7,428 nt of DNA from T1Sed10-7 sp046540855. GTDB taxonomy: Bacteria > Actinomycetota > Nitriliruptoria > Nitriliruptorales > Nitriliruptoraceae. The stretch spans positions 1 to 7,428 of the forward strand of contig JBKHEJ010000138.1 in assembly GCA_046540855.1 (NCBI GenBank), written 5' to 3'. The notes beneath the pieces were generated by a model that ran no database searches, was not told where the DNA came from, and worked only from the letters and a program-made list of their open reading frames with translations. Position 1 is the stretch's first letter. Each line of letters starts with the position of its first letter. Below are positions 6,698 through 7,428 of the stretch, in pieces. The translations under genes were made by a program, and so were the position numbers.

Positions 6698-7428
6698 TCA
6701 GCGAGCGACCGCGGACGAGCTCTCGTCCAGGGCCGCGGCGATCGCGGGGGTCAGCGTGTGCAGGTCGCTGGCCGGTACCGCCGCCCCCCAGGCATCCCCC
6801 TGCTGCGCCAACCGACGCGGGAGCGAGGTAAGGGTCCACCGACGTGGGGATGCACGTGGTAGCTCGCTCCAGGCGATCGGGGTCGCGATCGGCGCGGTGG
6901 GCAGTGCGCGGAGGCTGTAGGGCGCGATCGCGGTCTGCGACGGCGAGTTGCGGAACCAGTCGATCAGGACGCGGCCGCTCCGCCGTGCACGGCGGTGCTC
7001 GACGGTCAGCTCACCTGGGTGGCGCCGCGCCGCGATCGTGGCCACGGCCCTCGCGACGTCGCGTGCGAGCGCCTGCGTCGAGGTACCCACCAGGGGCACG
7101 TGGACGTGGAACCCGGCCGATCCGCTCGTCTTCAGTCGGGACGCCATGCCCAGCTCGTCGAGCACCGCGCGGACCCGACGACTCGCCCGCCGTGCGGCCG
7201 CCACCTCGGCCCCCGGCGGCGGGTCGAGGTCGAAGATCAGCTCCCGGGGCTGGTCCGGCGTGTGGACGGGGGCGAGCCCGACGTGCAGCTCGATGGCGGC
7301 CAGGTTCGCGAGGTAGACCAACGTCGCGGCGCTGTCGGCCACCACGTGCTCGATGGAAGCCCCCGACGCCCCCCGCGGGATGGCGGCATGGCGTACCCAG
7401 TCGGGCGCGCCCGGTGGGCGGTGCTTCT
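6698..7428 (-). CDS. LigD-type DNA polymerase/primase domain protein (5' end outside window)
   Basis: The last 242 residues of a LigD polymerase domain of the archaeo-eukaryotic primase fold. In bacterial non-homologous end joining this domain adds nucleotides or ribonucleotides at Ku-bound broken ends. Numbering from the window edge: GAPDW at 6-10 and LVYLANLAAIELH at 36-48 are typical N-terminal segments; FDLDPP at 65-70 holds the two metal-binding aspartates D66 and D68; TSGSAGFHVHVPL at 100-112 is the nucleotide-binding loop; GRVLIDWFRN at 151-160 supplies the third aspartate, D156; and TAIAPYSLRA at 165-174 closes the conserved core. All catalytic residues visible are intact. The frame stays open to the right edge, so the GTG at 7345 is internal and not the start. 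The protein stops about 30 residues past the conserved GDAW. It is therefore either a stand-alone polymerase, as in some actinobacteria, or the C-terminal domain of a larger LigD with the polymerase last. No Ku or ligase domain is visible. Confidence 0.92.
   Translation of the reverse strand, partial: KHRPPGAPDWVRHAAIPRGASGASIEHVVADSAATLVYLANLAAIELHVGLAPVHTPDQPRELIFDLDPPPGAEVAAARRASRRVRAVLDELGMASRLKTSGSAGFHVHVPLVGTSTQALARDVARAVATIAARRHPGELTVEHRRARRSGRVLIDWFRNSPSQTAIAPYSLRALPTAPIATPIAWSELPRASPRRWTLTSLPRRLAQQGDAWGAAVPASDLHTLTPAIAAALDESSSAVAR

Overview
The window is very GC-rich and densely coded, with genes starting at ATG or GTG behind purine-rich ribosome binding sites. This and the gene families suggest a high-GC actinobacterium (Actinomycetota). 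No marker here fixes the genus, so that placement is an inference. Seven protein genes can be supported. Two of them run off the window edges. I see no tRNA, rRNA, insertion sequence, CRISPR array or phage gene, and no gene-free stretch longer than 300 bases.

Left half, minus strand (reading right to left): a fusion of a PAP2-type lipid phosphatase and a diacylglycerol/sphingosine-kinase-like domain (4250 to 2706); a 204-base gap holding a bulged 12-bp inverted repeat; a major facilitator transporter of the oxalate/formate antiporter type (2501 to 1098); a hypothetical protein with a low-complexity middle and a helical C-terminus (1005 to 487); and the start of an ADP-ribosylglycohydrolase (397 to beyond base 1). 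The last three are close together (about 90-base gaps) and could share a transcript, but they do not form a recognised pathway.

Right half: a 262-base divergent region (4251-4512) separates the fusion gene from a plus-strand DUF2254 membrane protein (4513-5880). A 103-base gap with a possible 22-residue leader peptide follows, then a HAD-superfamily phosphatase of the beta-phosphoglucomutase/phosphoglycolate phosphatase type (5984-6676). A LigD-type polymerase/primase domain gene (NHEJ repair family) converges on it from the minus strand, with only 21 bases between the stop codons.

No complete new system is evident; this looks like ordinary chromosomal housekeeping and accessory content. The points most worth a second look are the structured element upstream of the transporter, the DUF2254 protein that lacks the usual SPxxNDP motif of its family, the kinase/phosphatase fusion, and the possible leader peptide before the HAD gene.
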